Part shown: piece by piece, positions 1 to 7,688 of the stretch
Position numbering within the stretch: position 1 is the first letter of the stretch
How the letters are laid out: each line of letters begins with the position of its first letter
Origin: Nitrospirota bacterium
GTDB lineage: Bacteria; Nitrospirota; Nitrospiria; 2-01-FULL-66-17
Reading direction: 5' to 3'
DNA: 36,380 bases
Assembly (NCBI GenBank): GCA_040757335.1
Contig: JBFLXB010000002.1
Location: forward strand, 1-36,380
Made by a program: the position numbers and the translations under genes
The notes under the pieces: generated by a model
Databases searched by the model: none
What the model was told of the DNA's origin: nothing
What the model saw: only the letters and a program-made list of their open reading frames with translations

Positions 1-1
1 G

Positions 2-700
2 AGTGCTGGCGGGGGCGGCGGGGGAAGCGGGGGGGCGATACGGTTGATTGCCAATACCATCACCGGCAGCGGGAGCCTGTCTGCCACTGGTGGCGCGAGC
101 CAGAGCGTGCTCTACTTCACCACGGGGTGTGCCACGGGGTCATCGGGCAAAGGCGGTGACGGCCGCATCCGTATTGAGGCGGCCACGATCAGCCTGACCG
201 GCTCGGCCTCGCCTGCGATCGTGGGCTCGTTTGCTCCGGGCCAGATCAGCGTGCCTGGGTTGCCAACCTTGGCCATCACCTCTGTCGGCGGGGTCGCGGC
301 GCCGGCTGTGCCGACCGGCAGCGCGGATGTCACGCTTCCCTTCAACATCAGCAATCCCGTGGACGTTGTGCTCTCCGCATCCGGCATTCCGGTGGGGACG
401 GTCATCAAGGTCACGGTGACACCGTCCGCCGGCGCGGTGACGAGCGTGAACAGCTCGCCGCTCGCGGGCACGACCTCGTCGTCTTCAGCCACCGCGCCGG
501 TCACCATCGTTGGCGGGCACAGCGTGATCGCGGCCGCGGCCACGTTCACCGTGAGTCAAGCCTCGGCCATGGGCATTCAGGCGCCGGAGTATTACGCCGG
601 CGAGCCGGTCGAGTTCGTACGGCTGGCCGCGACGTATGGGGGTAGGGCGACGTGGAGCTACGTGACTCGGAGCGGGAAAGAGGTCGCCGTCGTGCGGTAG
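2..700 (+). CDS. Gly-rich surface/secreted protein, C-terminal part (5' truncated)
   Basis: The reading frame is open from base 2 to the TAG at 698-700, so only the C-terminal ~232 residues are present and the true start lies outside the window. The first residues are a glycine run (GGGGGGSGG) leading into an AIRLIANTITGSGSL-like segment. Such Gly-rich blades with alternating small and hydrophobic residues are typical of long beta-helical surface or autotransporter-like proteins. The middle is rich in Ser, Thr, Val and Ala, as in bacterial Ig-like or beta-sandwich extracellular domains. The tail ends in a short charged segment (TRSGKEVAVVR). No sortase motif, anchor or enzymatic motif is visible. 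The extracellular location is inferred from composition; the specific function is not recognised. Confidence 0.6.
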   Translation, partial: SAGGGGGGSGGAIRLIANTITGSGSLSATGGASQSVLYFTTGCATGSSGKGGDGRIRIEAATISLTGSASPAIVGSFAPGQISVPGLPTLAITSVGGVAAPAVPTGSADVTLPFNISNPVDVVLSASGIPVGTVIKVTVTPSAGAVTSVNSSPLAGTTSSSSATAPVTIVGGHSVIAAAATFTVSQASAMGIQAPEYYAGEPVEFVRLAATYGGRATWSYVTRSGKEVAVVR

Positions 701-793
701 AGTGGGGCCGCTCCTCAGGCCCGACGGCTGACGTGGTGTTCGATGCCTTGCGCCGCGGATTCGCTCAAGCTGCTGCGCATGGCCAGGCCGACA

Positions 794-823
794 TTGACTC
801 TGGATCCAGTTTTCCAGTATTCT
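794..823 (+). promoter_or_regulatory. Sigma-70 type promoter with palindromic operator for the toxin-antitoxin pair
   Basis: TTGACT (794-799) and TATTCT (818-823) are separated by 18 bp and lie 45 bp upstream of the AbrB-type antitoxin gene. The perfect 10-bp palindrome CTGGATCCAG (800-809) starts right after the -35 box. A palindrome between the promoter boxes is where an autorepressing antitoxin would bind; that role is inferred. Confidence 0.45.
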
Positions 824-867
824 AACTTCCAGAAAATCCACCTTTCAAATCAAAGTCGAGATGATCG

Positions 868-1158
868 ATGGCTGGTAGACGAACAATCAAGACTCGCTTA
901 ATCAAGCCGTTGGCCAAGGGCCAGATCACGCTGCCCGTGGCGGTTCGACGGCAGCTGGGCATCAACGAGGAGACGCTCCTCCGAGTCAGCGTCAAGGCCG
1001 GAAAGATCGAGATTGTCCCAGTGCGTCCGGTGGAGGGCGTCGCGGAGATGCGAGATTACACCAAGGCACAGATCGCCCGGTTCCTGGCCGAGGATCGCAT
1101 CGATTCGAGGACGGCAGCCCGGGTTCGCCGCCTGCTTGGTAAACGATCTGCGGCGTGA
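868..1158 (+). CDS. vapB: AbrB/SpoVT-family antitoxin (VapB-like)
   Basis: A 96-residue protein. Residues ~8-55 match the swapped-hairpin AbrB/MazE/SpoVT DNA-binding fold: a basic N-terminus, then the signature LAKGQITLPVAVRRQLGI followed by short beta-strands (LLRVSVKAGKIEIVPV). The C-terminal ~40 residues are helical and charged, the usual toxin-binding tail. It would neutralise the PIN ribonuclease encoded next and repress the shared promoter. Its TGA overlaps the GTG start of the toxin gene by four bases (GTGA), which implies translational coupling. The ATG at 868 has only a weak purine-rich ribosome site. Confidence 0.85.
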   Translation: MAGRRTIKTRLIKPLAKGQITLPVAVRRQLGINEETLLRVSVKAGKIEIVPVRPVEGVAEMRDYTKAQIARFLAEDRIDSRTAARVRRLLGKRSAA

Positions 1159-1598
1159 CCGCTGTCACGCGGGTATTCCTCGACGCATGCGTTTTCGTGG
1201 CGGCTGCGGGCTCGCGGACCGGCGGCTCCGCACTGGTCCTTGAGCTCTCCCAACGCCGACTGGTCCGCACCCTGGCCACCCAGCGCATCTTGCTCGAAGC
1301 CGAACGAAATATTCGCGGCAAGATGGGTGTGGAGGCTCTAGGGCAGTTTTATCACGACATCGGCAACGCTCACCTCCGAGTAGTGAGTCCACCTAGCCAG
1401 GCAGCGCTCCAGTCCGTCGAAGGGCTCATCGACCCGAAAGATGCCCACGTGCTGGCTTCCGCCATTGCGAGCCGTGTGACCATCCTGCTGACCCTGGACC
1501 GAAAGCACTTCATGACACCAGCCCTTCGGAATGCGGATTTGGGGTTCTCGATTCAGACGCCGGGAGACTTCTTGCGGGCGTGGTCGGCAGGGGAGTGA
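1155..1598 (+). CDS. vapC: PIN-domain ribonuclease toxin (VapC-like)
   Basis: A 147-residue single PIN domain. The acidic metal-binding residues expected of the fold are present: D10 in VFLDACVF, a Glu in LLEAERN (E48 or E50), D96 in DPKDAHVLASA and D115 in LLTLDRKHF. Proteins of this family cleave RNA, often tRNA or rRNA, in a Mg-dependent way and are held inactive by the adjacent antitoxin. The gene starts with GTG at 1155, overlapping the antitoxin stop. The order antitoxin-toxin, the 4-base overlap and the size support a type II VapBC-like module. Its specific RNA target cannot be read from the sequence. Confidence 0.82.
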   Translation: MTAVTRVFLDACVFVAAAGSRTGGSALVLELSQRRLVRTLATQRILLEAERNIRGKMGVEALGQFYHDIGNAHLRVVSPPSQAALQSVEGLIDPKDAHVLASAIASRVTILLTLDRKHFMTPALRNADLGFSIQTPGDFLRAWSAGE

Positions 1599-1766
1599 AG
1601 GGGCGATACACTGCCCGCGACCCGCCGTCACCCTCCCTGACCCCTCCCCGATGCCGGGGCGCGACCTCAACAAACGAATGCGCGGCCTCCCATTTCTTTT
1701 CTTGGTCCCCTTCAAGAAACGTCCCCGCGTCTGCCGGCATACTCCCGGTGGGCGAATCTCCTCCCC
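1599..1766. other. Spacer with a 7-bp inverted repeat; no gene seen
   Basis: About 170 bp between the toxin gene and the next coding region. It holds TTTCTTG (1698-1704) and its complement CAAGAAA (1713-1719) around an 8-base loop, and a short CCCCG/CGGGG stem near 1647-1660. Neither has a following T-run, so neither is a convincing terminator. No clear promoter was found. Confidence 0.3.
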
Positions 1767-2657
1767 GTGCTGGTGGGGATCGCCTTCGCCGGGGTTCTCG
1801 TCGTCCCGAGCTCTGGGGCGCGGCCCGCTGAGCGGGAAGACGGTCGCCTGCAGGAGCTGATCGGCGCCCGGATTCAGGCGCTCGGACGCTACGACGTCCA
1901 GCGGCAGACGGTCCTGCTTCAACGCGGGAGCGACATCATCCGGACCGCGAGCCTGTTCGATGCCGGCCGCGACGCGCGCCTGCAGGAGACGCTGGGCCAA
2001 TCGATCGCCGGATCCGCTCGTTCACTCTTCGTCGAGCGCGCGGCGCTCGATGCCGCCCTCGCCGACGCCCGCGACACGGAGCGCCGTCTGCGGAGCGGCG
2101 GGTGGTTTCAGGAGCACCTGGGGAGTCTGATCGTCCAGACCGCCGCGTCGGTCCCGCCAGACCATCCGCGCTTCTTGGAGCGGCTTGAGTCCCGGATCAA
2201 GGTGCTGGCTGCGATCGAGCACCGTGTGGCGCGGGACACCGACGCGCGCGTGGCCGTACTCAGCGCCCGCCAGGCGCAATATCCCCGCGATAAGCTCGCA
2301 CGCCTGGCCGCGGCCGTCGAAGACGGCCATCGCGCGGCGCGCATGTTCGACGCGTCGCACGACGCGTGGGCCGAGCGCCGCATGGGCGAGATTCAGGAAG
2401 GGCTGGCCTTCTGGCGCGCGGGCGAGGACTACCAGCGCCTCGTCGAGGCCGTCAAATCCACCCTCCGTCCCTATGCCTACGAATGGGGTGCGGGCGGCTT
2501 CTGGGAATACGGCGCCGCGTCGTTGATCGGAATCCTCATCGCAATGGCGTGGGTCGGCGCGACCACGCCGGCGGAACTTCGGCGGCGCGCAGACGTGCGG
2601 ACCTTGGGAGGTATCTCCAGAGCGCCGTTGTCACGGCACTGGAAAGGAGAGGGCGCC
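1767..2657 (+). CDS. Membrane-anchored helical protein of unknown function, open in frame into the downstream dehydrogenase
   Basis: From the GTG at 1767 this frame encodes 297 residues with no stop before the ATG of the alcohol dehydrogenase homologue at 2658; the same frame continues to 3872 as a 701-residue protein. The N-terminus is a short hydrophobic stretch (VGIAFAGVLVV). Residues ~25-240 are strongly helical and rich in Arg, Ala, Glu and Gln, with coiled-coil-like spacing. A membrane segment follows (ASLIGILIAMAWVGATTP, about residues 250-267), then a ~25-residue basic linker. If fused, the topology would put a helical domain outside the membrane and the dehydrogenase homologue in the cytoplasm. 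Alternatively the upstream gene has lost its stop codon and the downstream gene is still translated from its own ribosome site. I do not recognise the helical domain. Confidence 0.45.
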
Positions 2658-3872
2658 ATGGCGCAGGTCACCACGTTGTTCAGTTGGCCTCGTGAAGTGA
2701 TGTTCGGCAGCCACTGCGCGCGGGACGTTGGCCGGTACGCGGCCCGCGACCACGTCAAACAGGCGATGATCGTGACCGATCCGGGCGTGGTCCAGAAGGG
2801 CCTTGTGGACCCGGTCAAGGCGTCGCTCATCGATGCCGGTGTCGCGTGCGAGGTCATCGACGACATCTCGCCCGAAGTTCCCCATACCGCGGTCGTACAT
2901 ATCGCGGGCCGCTGCAAACAAGCCGGGGCCGAGTTGCTGGTCGCGGTCGGCGGCGGGAGCGTGATCGATACCGCGAAAGCGGTGGGCATCCTCCTCAGCA
3001 ATGCCGGGTCGATCCAGGACTACGAGGGTGTCGACCGCGTGGGCCGCGCGATCACGACGCTGTACGTTGTCCCGACCACGGCGGGGTGCGGCAGCGAAAC
3101 GAGCCAGTTCTGTATCGTGCTGGACGTGAAACGGAAAAAGAAGTTCGAGATCTTCAGCCGGAAACTGATTCCCGAGCGTATCTTCATCGATCCCATGATG
3201 ACCCGCTCCATGCCCCCGGATCTGACGGCGAGCAGCGGGATGGAGGCACTGGCCAACGCGGTCGAGGCGTACTGCTCCACGTGGGCAAGCCCGCTGACCG
3301 ATACGCTCGCGCTGAACGCGGTGCGCCTGATCTCGGAGAACCTGCGCGCGGCCGTCGCCAACGGGCAAGATGTGCAGGCGCGCCAGTACATGTCGCTCGC
3401 GGCGTTCGAGGCCGGGCTGGCGTTCACCAATGCGCAAAGCGGCGCGGTACACGCGCTCGGGCATTCGTTGTCCGGGATGTTCGATATCCCGCAACGCATC
3501 GGCGATGCGATTTTGCTCCCGCACGTGATGAAGGCCAATATGAACGCTAACATGTGGCGCATGGCCAACGTGGCCGAGGCGCTGGGCGAGCCGGTTGCGG
3601 GCCCGAGTCCACGCGCGGCGGCGCAACGCGCCATCGAGGCGGTCAAACTGCTCCTGGTCGACGTGGGCCTCCCCACGAATCTGGCGGAGGCGGGCGTCGA
3701 CAAGAACGCGCTCTCGTCCTTGAGCGAACGGGCGCTGGAGGACACTTTCCTGCGCACCAACCCGCGGGCGCTCAACCTCGAAGACATCGAGGCGATCTAC
3801 GAGGATGCGTTCGTGGAATACGCCGGAGAGGAAGCCGCTCCCGGCCGCAGGACGCGCGCCCCAGTTCACTAG
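2658..3872 (+). CDS. Iron-containing alcohol dehydrogenase family protein with altered metal site
   Basis: 404 residues from the ATG at 2658, which has a good ribosome site (AAAGGAGAG, 2643-2651). The group III Fe-ADH fold is clear: the nucleotide-binding GGGSVIDTAKAVG (98-110), PTTAGCGSE (139-147), and the helical C-terminal domain with HALGH (265-269) and ILLPHVM. Aligned by eye to FucO-type enzymes, the metal ligands Asp, His, His, His correspond here to E196, N200, H265 and Q279, so only one canonical ligand survives. Active family members reduce aldehydes or oxidise alcohols with NAD(P)H. This homologue probably has changed metal dependence or has lost dehydrogenase activity. It is in frame with the upstream membrane/helical segment (1767-2657) and converges on the Ehr operon, ending 7 bp from its last gene. 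Confidence 0.75.
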   Translation: MAQVTTLFSWPREVMFGSHCARDVGRYAARDHVKQAMIVTDPGVVQKGLVDPVKASLIDAGVACEVIDDISPEVPHTAVVHIAGRCKQAGAELLVAVGGGSVIDTAKAVGILLSNAGSIQDYEGVDRVGRAITTLYVVPTTAGCGSETSQFCIVLDVKRKKKFEIFSRKLIPERIFIDPMMTRSMPPDLTASSGMEALANAVEAYCSTWASPLTDTLALNAVRLISENLRAAVANGQDVQARQYMSLAAFEAGLAFTNAQSGAVHALGHSLSGMFDIPQRIGDAILLPHVMKANMNANMWRMANVAEALGEPVAGPSPRAAAQRAIEAVKLLLVDVGLPTNLAEAGVDKNALSSLSERALEDTFLRTNPRALNLEDIEAIYEDAFVEYAGEEAAPGRRTRAPVH

Positions 3873-3879
3873 ACTTAGA

Positions 3880-4389
3880 TCAGCGCCGTGTCGCCATCAA
3901 CGCCTGGAGCGCGGCCAAAATCTCCGATGGCCGCGGGGGGCAACCGGGGATCTTCACGTCCACTGGGACGTGCCGGTCGACCGGTCCGGTGACCGCGTAG
4001 CTGCCTTTGAACGCGCCGCAGTCGATCGCGCAGTCGCCCAGCGCGATGACGATCTTGGGATCGGGCGTGGACTTGTACGCGTCCTTCAGGGCGCGCTCCA
4101 TGTTGCACGTGACCGGGCCAGTCACCACCAATGCATCCGCGTGGCGGGGCGAGGCCGCGATGTGAACGCCGAACCGCTCGATGTCGTAGATCGGATTGGC
4201 GAGCGCGTTCATTTCCATTTCGCACGCGTTGCACGACCCGGTATCGACCTCGCGGATCGTGAGCGAGCGCCGGAACAACGCCGCCTTCTCCGCGGTCTCG
4301 GGAGTCACCTGAGGCGTCGGAGCCGCCGAATCAGGATAGTGTCCCGTGACCACGCCGGTCTTGAGGCTCTTTCTGATGATTCGAAACAT
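3880..4389 (-). CDS. hyfI: Ehr/hydrogenase-4-like small subunit (HyfI/NuoB-like, [4Fe-4S])
   Basis: 169 residues starting at the ATG at 4389, preceded by AAGGAG at the right distance; a longer frame from 4425 lacks such a site. The protein is homologous to NuoB/HycG/HyfI, the subunit carrying the iron-sulfur cluster next to the quinone or NiFe site. Visible signatures are GSCNACEME (C53, C56), GPVTC (C95), GDCAIDC (C120, C124) and PGCPPRP (C150). Enough cysteines are kept to hold a cubane cluster. It is the last gene of the seven-gene operon, after a 173-bp spacer with a GC-rich palindromic repeat. It would pass electrons between an external donor such as ferredoxin and the cysteine-less large subunit. 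Confidence 0.85.
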   Translation of the reverse strand: MFRIIRKSLKTGVVTGHYPDSAAPTPQVTPETAEKAALFRRSLTIREVDTGSCNACEMEMNALANPIYDIERFGVHIAASPRHADALVVTGPVTCNMERALKDAYKSTPDPKIVIALGDCAIDCGAFKGSYAVTGPVDRHVPVDVKIPGCPPRPSEILAALQALMATRR

Positions 4390-4426
4390 GGGTTCTCCTT
4401 GTAGGGTGTTCGGGAACCACCCCATG

Positions 4427-4520
4427 AATCCCTCCCCCCTTGCGGGGGAGGGCAGGGTGGGGGGGCGCCCTGCGCACCGACGCCCCCCATCCCATCCTTC
4501 CCCCGCAAGGGGGGAAGGGG
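4427..4520. repeat. GC-rich palindromic intergenic repeat
   Basis: Two C/G-rich hairpins (CCCTCCCC...GGGGGAGGG near 4430-4452 and CCTTCCCCCGCAAGG...GAAGG near 4495-4518) are themselves inverted copies of each other around GGGGCGCCCTGCGC. The unit sits between the large- and small-subunit genes of the Ehr operon. It resembles the REP-like palindromes scattered between genes in many GC-rich bacteria. It may stabilise or process the upstream mRNA; that is inferred. Confidence 0.65.
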
Positions 4521-4562
4521 AGTGCTGAGCACCGTCACACGTCGAATGTTTTTTTCATTCCT

Positions 4563-6155
4563 TCACAGATCCGTCCCCGCGTACGACAAGTTAAAGCTCT
4601 TGTTGATCAGCGGGAAGTCCGGGATGATGTTGCCGAGCACTGCGAATTGGATCGCGGGCCAGTTCACGAACGAGGGGTCGCGGACCTTGCAGCGGTGGAT
4701 GGTCCCGCCTTTGCCGGCCATCAGGTAGTACAGGATTTCCCCCCGCCAGCCTTCCACAGCGCCGAGCGCCCAGAGGCCAGCTTCGGGTGCGCTCAAGGCT
4801 GGAACCCGAACGGCCCCGTCCGGAATGCGCTCACGGACCTGCCGGATGAGGCTGATCGACTCCTTGACCTCTTCGATCCGTATGCGCACCCGCGCTCGCA
4901 CGTCGCCGTAGTTGAAGACCGGCACCCGCAAAGCCAGATCAGCATACGCGGCGAACGGGTGATCGCGTCGTACGTCGCGGTCGATGTTGGACGCACGGCC
5001 CACCACACCCATGACCCCGTGGTCCCAGGCAGTCCGCTCGGATAGTACCCCGGTGCTCTCGAGCCGGTCGGTCAGTGAGGCGTTGTCGAATATGATCGAC
5101 GCCAAATCTCCAAAATCCCGACCGATCGAGTCCACTTCACGGGCGGTCTCGTCCATCTGCGTCCGGCTGACGTCGATCGCGGTGCCGCCCACCACGTTGA
5201 CGCCGCGCAGGAACCGGCTGCCGGTCAGCCGGTCTGCGAGCTGCATGATCCGCTCCTTCATCCGACTCGCGTGCGCCAACGCCAACGCGTAGGCCGCGTC
5301 GTTGCAGATCGCGCCCACGTCCCCGATGTGGTTATGCATCCGTTCCAACTCCAGAAACAGCGTGCGCAGATACCGCGCACGAGGCGGGACCGTGATTCCC
5401 ATCAGGCGCTCCGCGGCCTCGCAGTATGCCAGACTGTGGCCGAACGACGTGTCCCCCGAGACCTTTTCCGCGAGCGAGACGCCGTCCACCAGCGGCCGGT
5501 TCTCGAAGAGTTTCTCCACGCCCCGGTGTTTCCAGAAATGGCGCAGCTCGAGTTGCATCACGGGTTCGCCCGCGACCGAGAATCGGAAATGTCCGGGTTC
5601 GATGATGCCGGCGTGGATAGGGCCCACCGGGACCTCGAATACGCCCTCGCCTTCGATGTGCCGGAAACGGTATTCGCCCTGCTGCCGTCCCATGACGTGA
5701 TCCCAAGCGAAGTCCTTTTTGAGCGGGTGGGTGCCCTTGGGCCAGTGCTCGTGGCGGACCAGCCGACGCAGGTCGGGATGGCCCTCCGGAATCAACCCGA
5801 ACAGGTCGCGAATTTCCCGCTCGTACCATTTGGCCGCGTGAATGCGTGGGGTGATCGATGGGTAGACGCGGTCGCTGTCGGGAAGGTCGATCGCGACGAT
5901 CAACCAGGCGCCCCGCCCGGGAAGCGAAAACAAATAGTAGATCCGAAAGCAAGGCTCCATCGGTCGGAGGTCCACGGCCCACTGCAACGAAAGGGTGCCG
6001 CTCAGGCCGGTCGCGCTGTGGACATAGAGCGCGATGGCCACAAGGTCAGCTTTGGCCACGCTGACCACGGGAATGTCGAGAACCCGGCTTAGGCCCGCGA
6101 TCTTGTGTTGAAAAACATCGACGAGTTTTTCCACCGCCGCGTCCGCGTCAGTCAC
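4563..6155 (-). CDS. hyfG: Ehr large subunit: NuoC-NuoD/HycE fusion lacking all NiFe ligands
   Basis: 530 residues. Residues 1-165 are a NuoC/30-kDa-type domain (WYEREIRDLFGLIPEGHPDL at ~110-129, then HPLKKDF). Residues ~175-530 are the NuoD/hydrogenase large-subunit domain (VGPIHAGIIEPGHFRF, WKHRGVEKLFE). In HycE the first NiFe motif is RVCGICGFAHS; here the equivalent is KVSGDTSFGHS (231-241), without cysteine. The second CxxC motif at the C-terminus is replaced by INKSFNLSYAGTDL, also without cysteine. The protein therefore cannot bind a NiFe centre and belongs to the energy-converting hydrogenase-related (Ehr) group, in which the site probably handles quinone or another electron partner. 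The start is GTG at 6155, three bases after the preceding stop, with a GAGG/GAAGG ribosome site. Confidence 0.88.
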   Translation of the reverse strand: MTDADAAVEKLVDVFQHKIAGLSRVLDIPVVSVAKADLVAIALYVHSATGLSGTLSLQWAVDLRPMEPCFRIYYLFSLPGRGAWLIVAIDLPDSDRVYPSITPRIHAAKWYEREIRDLFGLIPEGHPDLRRLVRHEHWPKGTHPLKKDFAWDHVMGRQQGEYRFRHIEGEGVFEVPVGPIHAGIIEPGHFRFSVAGEPVMQLELRHFWKHRGVEKLFENRPLVDGVSLAEKVSGDTSFGHSLAYCEAAERLMGITVPPRARYLRTLFLELERMHNHIGDVGAICNDAAYALALAHASRMKERIMQLADRLTGSRFLRGVNVVGGTAIDVSRTQMDETAREVDSIGRDFGDLASIIFDNASLTDRLESTGVLSERTAWDHGVMGVVGRASNIDRDVRRDHPFAAYADLALRVPVFNYGDVRARVRIRIEEVKESISLIRQVRERIPDGAVRVPALSAPEAGLWALGAVEGWRGEILYYLMAGKGGTIHRCKVRDPSFVNWPAIQFAVLGNIIPDFPLINKSFNLSYAGTDL

Positions 6156-6158
6156 CCT

Positions 6159-7688
6159 TCACCTCACCGTGATGATGTCGACTGCCATTCCCATCAAGTC
6201 CCTCAGAGGCCGGGGAATCGCCACACCCAACACCATGAGGGCGCCGATGCCGAGCCCTAAGGGAATGTGGCTCACCCCGAGTTTCTCGCCTCGTGAGACG
6301 CCTTCGGGGGGATCCCCCCAGACCATCCCCGCCACCCGGTAGAACAATCCTCCGAACACCACGACGGCAATCACCGTGAACGCGAAGACGAGTACGAGGT
6401 TGCGGGCTTCATCGGCGATCATGATGGTCAGAAAACGACCGAGATGGATCGTGTCAGCGGCATACCCGCGCGTCGCGAGAGCCGCCAGGATCGAGAATTC
6501 GCTGACGAACATGGACAGCGGCGGCATCCCGACCAGCGCGAGGGCGGCGACCAAGAGAGCGGTCGCGGTCCAGGGCTGAGCCTTGAGCAGCCCGCGGACT
6601 CCGTCGATATCCCGCGTCCCGAATCGCATGTGGATATTCCCTGCGGCAAAGAATGCGAGGGACTTGGAAAAGGCGTGGTTGATGAGATGGAACAGGGCCC
6701 CGAACGTCCCCACTCCGCTGGCTCCGAACCCGATCGCCGCGATACCCATGTGCTCGATGCTGGAATACGCGAACAAGCGTTTATAGTCGCGCTGCACCAA
6801 GATAAACAGCGCGGACACCACGAAGGAGAGGAGACCGAAGGTGATCAGGAGATTGCCCGCGTATTCCGGGGAGACGACGGCATCGACCACGACCTTGCTC
6901 CTGAGGACGGCGTAAAACGCGACGGTCTCCAGAACGCCGGCCAACATCGCTGTGACCGGCGCTGGCGCCTCTCCGTAGGCTTCGGGAACCCAGGTGTGCA
7001 TGGGAACCAGGCCGATCTTGGTTCCGTAGCCGACCAGGATGAACACGAACGCCAACTTGACGACGTATGGATCGAGTCGGCCGGCGACCGCCAACAATTC
7101 GGTGATGTTGAGCGCCGCGCTGACGTCTCCCAAAGCCCGGACCGAGGACGAGTACATCAAGACGGTTCCGAACAAGGCCAGGGCGATCCCCACCGAGCAG
7201 AGGATCAGGTACTTCCATCCGGCTTCGAGCGAGGCCTTGCGTCCGAAAAAGTTGATCAGAAACGTGGTCGCCAGGGTGGTGGCCTCGATCGCCACCCAGA
7301 GAATGCCGAGGCTGTTGGCCAGGGTGGCCAAGATCATGGCAAACATAAAGAGATGAAAGAGCGAGAAATACCGCCTCATCAGGTGAGGGGTAATGGTTCC
7401 CTCAGCCAGGTGATGATCGAAGTACCTCCAGGCGTAGAGCGAGGAGGTGAATCCGATCGTGGTAATGACGAGGAGCACGATGCTGGCCAGCGCGTCCACG
7501 TGCACCAGGTCATCGTAGGCGAGGAAGGATCCCACGCGCAGAACGCGCGACATCAACAGGGCTTGAGCGCCTCCCAGGAACGTCATCGCGGCAAAATTGA
7601 TCGTGTACAACGATTTCGGGGTTCGAAGTCCCAGGCTGAGGAGACTCGCTCCGAGGGGGATGGTCAGGAGCAGTGTCACGGCGATCAT
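6159..7688 (-). CDS. hyfF: Ehr antiporter-like membrane subunit (second HyfF-like copy)
   Basis: 509 residues, almost entirely transmembrane. It belongs to the NuoL/M/N-Mrp antiporter superfamily that forms the ion channels of complex I and group 4 hydrogenases. Family signatures include YGTKIGLVPMHTWVPEAYGEAPAPVTAMLAG, of which the AMLAG end is clear, then LFAYSSIEHMGIAAIGFG and HLINHAFSKSLAFFAAG. It is paralogous to the preceding gene, and the two are linked by an ATGA overlap (7685-7688). One of the pair may fill the place of HyfD in hydrogenase-4. It would translocate protons or Na+ across the cytoplasmic membrane. Confidence 0.85.
   Translation of the reverse strand: MIAVTLLLTIPLGASLLSLGLRTPKSLYTINFAAMTFLGGAQALLMSRVLRVGSFLAYDDLVHVDALASIVLLVITTIGFTSSLYAWRYFDHHLAEGTITPHLMRRYFSLFHLFMFAMILATLANSLGILWVAIEATTLATTFLINFFGRKASLEAGWKYLILCSVGIALALFGTVLMYSSSVRALGDVSAALNITELLAVAGRLDPYVVKLAFVFILVGYGTKIGLVPMHTWVPEAYGEAPAPVTAMLAGVLETVAFYAVLRSKVVVDAVVSPEYAGNLLITFGLLSFVVSALFILVQRDYKRLFAYSSIEHMGIAAIGFGASGVGTFGALFHLINHAFSKSLAFFAAGNIHMRFGTRDIDGVRGLLKAQPWTATALLVAALALVGMPPLSMFVSEFSILAALATRGYAADTIHLGRFLTIMIADEARNLVLVFAFTVIAVVVFGGLFYRVAGMVWGDPPEGVSRGEKLGVSHIPLGLGIGALMVLGVAIPRPLRDLMGMAVDIITVR

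Noticed and set aside
2631-3869. 412-residue open frame opposite the dehydrogenase
   Set aside because: Arg/His-rich shadow frame; the plus strand has a clear Fe-ADH fold and ribosome site.
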